A stretch of 10,680 bases of DNA from contig JAJUFY010000055.1 in the NCBI GenBank assembly GCA_029263635.1, forward strand, positions 1 through 10,680, written 5' to 3'. Every line of letters begins with the position of its first letter. Within the stretch, counting starts at the first letter, position 1. The notes beneath the pieces are model-generated. The model was not told where the DNA came from and did not search any database. It saw only the letters and a program-made list of their open reading frames with translations. Positions 8,956 to 10,680 of the stretch are shown here, piece after piece. The stretch is from Ectothiorhodospiraceae bacterium (lineage in GTDB: Bacteria > Pseudomonadota > Gammaproteobacteria > Nitrococcales > AK92). The translations under genes were made by a program, and so were the position numbers.

Positions 8956-10284
8956 ATGCAGCGACCGATGGTGACCTACCGCGCCCAGCCCGGCGGTTCC
9001 CTGGCCGGGCGGATCCGGGTGCCCGGCGACAAGTCGATCTCTCATCGGGCGATCATGCTCGGCGCGCTGGCGGAGGGCGTCAGCGAGGTCAGCGGGTTCC
9101 TGGAAGGCGAGGATGCGCTGGCGACCATCGCCGCCTTCCGCGCCATGGGGGTGCGGATCGACGGCCCGGTCCAGGGCCGGGTGACAGTGCACGGTGTCGG
9201 CCTGCACGGCCTCAAGGCTCCCGATGGCCCGATCGACTGCGGCAACTCCGGCACCTCGATGCGCCTGCTCGCCGGGCTGCTCGCCGGCCAGCCTTTCGAC
9301 AGCACCCTGACCGGCGATTCCTCGCTGTCGCGCCGGCCGATGCGGCGGGTGGCAGGGCCGCTGACCGAAATGGGCGCGCTGGTGGAGCTGACCGACGCCG
9401 ACACGCCGCCGTTGACCATTCGCGGCGGCCGGCCCTTGCAGGGCATCGCCTACCGCTCGCCGGTGGCGAGCGCACAGGTCAAGTCCTGCCTGCTGCTGGC
9501 CGGGCTCTATGCGAGGGGGCGGACCTGCGTCACCGAGCCCGGCATCAGCCGCGATCACACCGAGCGCATGCTGACGGCCATGGGCTATCCGGTCGAGCGG
9601 CCTGGGGACAACACGGTCTGCGTCGCAGGCGGCGGCCGGCTGCAGGCAGCGCGCATCGATATACCGGCCGATATCTCATCGGCGGCGTTTTTCCTGGTCG
9701 GAGCCAGCATCGCCGAGGGTTCGGACTTGGTGCTGGAGCACGTCGGCATCAATCCGACCCGCACCGGCATTCTCGACATCCTGCGGCTGATGGGCGCCGA
9801 CATCACCCTGCTGAACGAGCGCGAGGCCGGCGGCGAGCCGGTGGCCGACATCCGCGTCCGTGCCGCCCGCCTGCGCGGTGTGCGGATCCCGGAGGAGCTG
9901 GTGCCGCTCGCCATCGACGAGTTCCCGGCCCTGTTCGTCGCCGCTGCCTGCGCCGAGGGCGAGACGCTGCTCACCGGCGCTGCCGAGCTGCGGGTCAAGG
10001 AGAGCGACCTGATCGCCGTCATGGCCGACGGTCTGCGGGCACTGGGCGTCGATGCCGAACCGCTGCCGGACGGCATGCGCATTCGCGGCGGCGCGATCCG
10101 CGGCGGCCGCGTCCACAGCCATACCGATCACCGCATCGCCATGTCCTTCGCGATGGCGGCGCTGCGCGCCGAGGGCGAGATCGTCATCGAGGACTGCGCC
10201 AACGTCGCCACCTCGTTCCCCGGCTTTGCCGCGCTCGCCCGGCGAGCGGGACTGGAGATCCACGTTCGGGAGGAGCAGCCGTGA
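8956..10284 (+). CDS. aroA: 3-phosphoshikimate 1-carboxyvinyltransferase (EPSP synthase)
   Basis: AroA joins shikimate-3-phosphate and phosphoenolpyruvate to form EPSP, the sixth step of the shikimate pathway and the target of glyphosate. The 442-residue product has VPGDKSISHRA at 22-32, DCGNSGTSMR at 94-103, SRRPMRR at 125-131, SAQVK at 172-176, RDHTE at 199-203, NPTRTG at 266-271, the catalytic acidic pair in IDEFP (D321, E322), ELRVKESD at 344-351 and DHRIAMS at 391-397. GDKS, SAQVK, RDHTE and NPTR together match the pattern described for class II EPSP synthases rather than the E. coli-like class I. The residue matching E. coli G96 and CP4 A100 is glycine (G99 in GNSGT), so strong intrinsic glyphosate tolerance is not predicted by that site. 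The start has a good AGGAG, and the last 4 bases overlap cmk. Confidence 0.97.
   Translation: MQRPMVTYRAQPGGSLAGRIRVPGDKSISHRAIMLGALAEGVSEVSGFLEGEDALATIAAFRAMGVRIDGPVQGRVTVHGVGLHGLKAPDGPIDCGNSGTSMRLLAGLLAGQPFDSTLTGDSSLSRRPMRRVAGPLTEMGALVELTDADTPPLTIRGGRPLQGIAYRSPVASAQVKSCLLLAGLYARGRTCVTEPGISRDHTERMLTAMGYPVERPGDNTVCVAGGGRLQAARIDIPADISSAAFFLVGASIAEGSDLVLEHVGINPTRTGILDILRLMGADITLLNEREAGGEPVADIRVRAARLRGVRIPEELVPLAIDEFPALFVAAACAEGETLLTGAAELRVKESDLIAVMADGLRALGVDAEPLPDGMRIRGGAIRGGRVHSHTDHRIAMSFAMAALRAEGEIVIEDCANVATSFPGFAALARRAGLEIHVREEQP
10271..10275 (+). promoter_or_regulatory. Ribosome-binding site of cmk inside the aroA end
   Basis: AGGAG lies in the last codons of aroA and ends 5 bases before the GTG at 10281. 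It decides the cmk start, which overlaps the aroA stop as GTGA. Confidence 0.78.
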
Positions 10285-10680
10285 CCGCCGTGCCGGTGAT
10301 CGCCATCGATGGACCCAGCGGCTCCGGCAAGGGCACCATCGCGCGGCGCCTGGCCGAGCATCTGGGCTGGCATCTGCTCGACAGCGGCGCGCTCTACCGC
10401 GTGCTCGGCCTGCATGCCCGGCGCCAGGCCGTGGCGCTGGACGATGAGCGGCGCCTGGCCGAACTTGCCAGGGAACTTCCGGTGGCGTTCGTCGTCAACG
10501 AAACTCAGGAGCAGCGCGTGCTGCTGGATGGTGACGACGTGTCGCAGGAGATCCGGACCGAAGCCGCCGGCGATGCCGCCTCCAAGGTGGCCGCGCTCGG
10601 CGCCGTCCGCGAGGCCCTGCTGGCGCGCCAGCAGGCTTTCCGCCAGCCGCCCGGGCTGGTGGCTGACGGCCGCGACATGG
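10281..10680 (+). CDS. cmk: Cytidylate kinase, N-terminal part (3' end outside window)
   Basis: Cmk phosphorylates CMP and dCMP with ATP, recycling nucleotides from RNA and lipid turnover. The first 133 residues are present, of about 225 in the family, and the frame is open to the last base. The P-loop GPSGSGKGT is at 11-19, followed by LLDSGALYR, the family's CMP-binding segment, and GRDM (the start of the conserved GRDxGT) at the window edge. The start is GTG, overlapping the aroA stop by 4 bases (GTGA) with AGGAG 5 bases upstream. Another GTG at codon 4 (10290) is possible but has poorer spacing. aroA-cmk, usually followed by rpsA, is a conserved order in Gammaproteobacteria, so rpsA is expected just beyond the window. 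Confidence 0.95.
   Translation, partial: MTAVPVIAIDGPSGSGKGTIARRLAEHLGWHLLDSGALYRVLGLHARRQAVALDDERRLAELARELPVAFVVNETQEQRVLLDGDDVSQEIRTEAAGDAASKVAALGAVREALLARQQAFRQPPGLVADGRDM

Overview
The window is high-GC bacterial DNA, nearly all coding, with every supported gene on the + strand. In order: gyrB (3' end only), gyrA, serC, a short-form serA-like 3-phosphoglycerate dehydrogenase, pheA, hisC, tyrA, aroA and cmk (5' end only). I see no RNA gene, mobile element, CRISPR array or phage gene. The largest gap between genes is 107 bases (4493-4599).

Two sequence backgrounds meet inside gyrA. Positions 1 to about 1250-1290 (gyrB end and the first ~155-165 codons of gyrA) resemble Desulfovibrio-type Deltaproteobacteria (Desulfobacterota): gyrB lies directly upstream of gyrA, GyrA begins MDNFVTIEQELKKSYLEYS, and codon choice is distinctive (Asp always GAC, Ala mostly GCC, Pro often CCC). 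From about 1290 onward the gyrA remainder and all later genes look gammaproteobacterial, with mixed GAC/GAT, much GCG and mostly CCG. Their order matches the gyrA-serC-pheA-hisC-tyrA-aroA-cmk 'supraoperon' known from Pseudomonas and relatives. The added phosphoglycerate dehydrogenase and the separate tyrA and aroA genes make me lean towards a Chromatiales-like gammaproteobacterium, but this is a weak inference. The switch falls in one of the most conserved parts of GyrA and keeps the frame. The likeliest explanation is a metagenome assembly chimera; a real homologous recombination or transfer event is the less likely alternative.

The region from gyrA onward is a tightly packed mixed-function operon. 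SerA and SerC perform the first two steps of serine synthesis from 3-phosphoglycerate, and SerC can also serve pyridoxal phosphate synthesis. AroA makes EPSP, the precursor of chorismate. PheA (chorismate mutase plus prephenate dehydratase plus ACT domain) and TyrA branch prephenate towards phenylalanine and tyrosine, and the HisC-family aminotransferase probably supplies the final transamination as well as, or instead of, its histidine step. Cmk (CMP kinase) closes the visible part. hisC-tyrA are 1 base apart, tyrA-aroA share a stop codon/ribosome-binding site, and aroA-cmk overlap, which suggests translational coupling.

No clearly new biological system is visible. The items most worth checking are the gyrA junction, the missing canonical catalytic glutamate in the phosphoglycerate dehydrogenase, and the non-acidic cofactor loop of TyrA.
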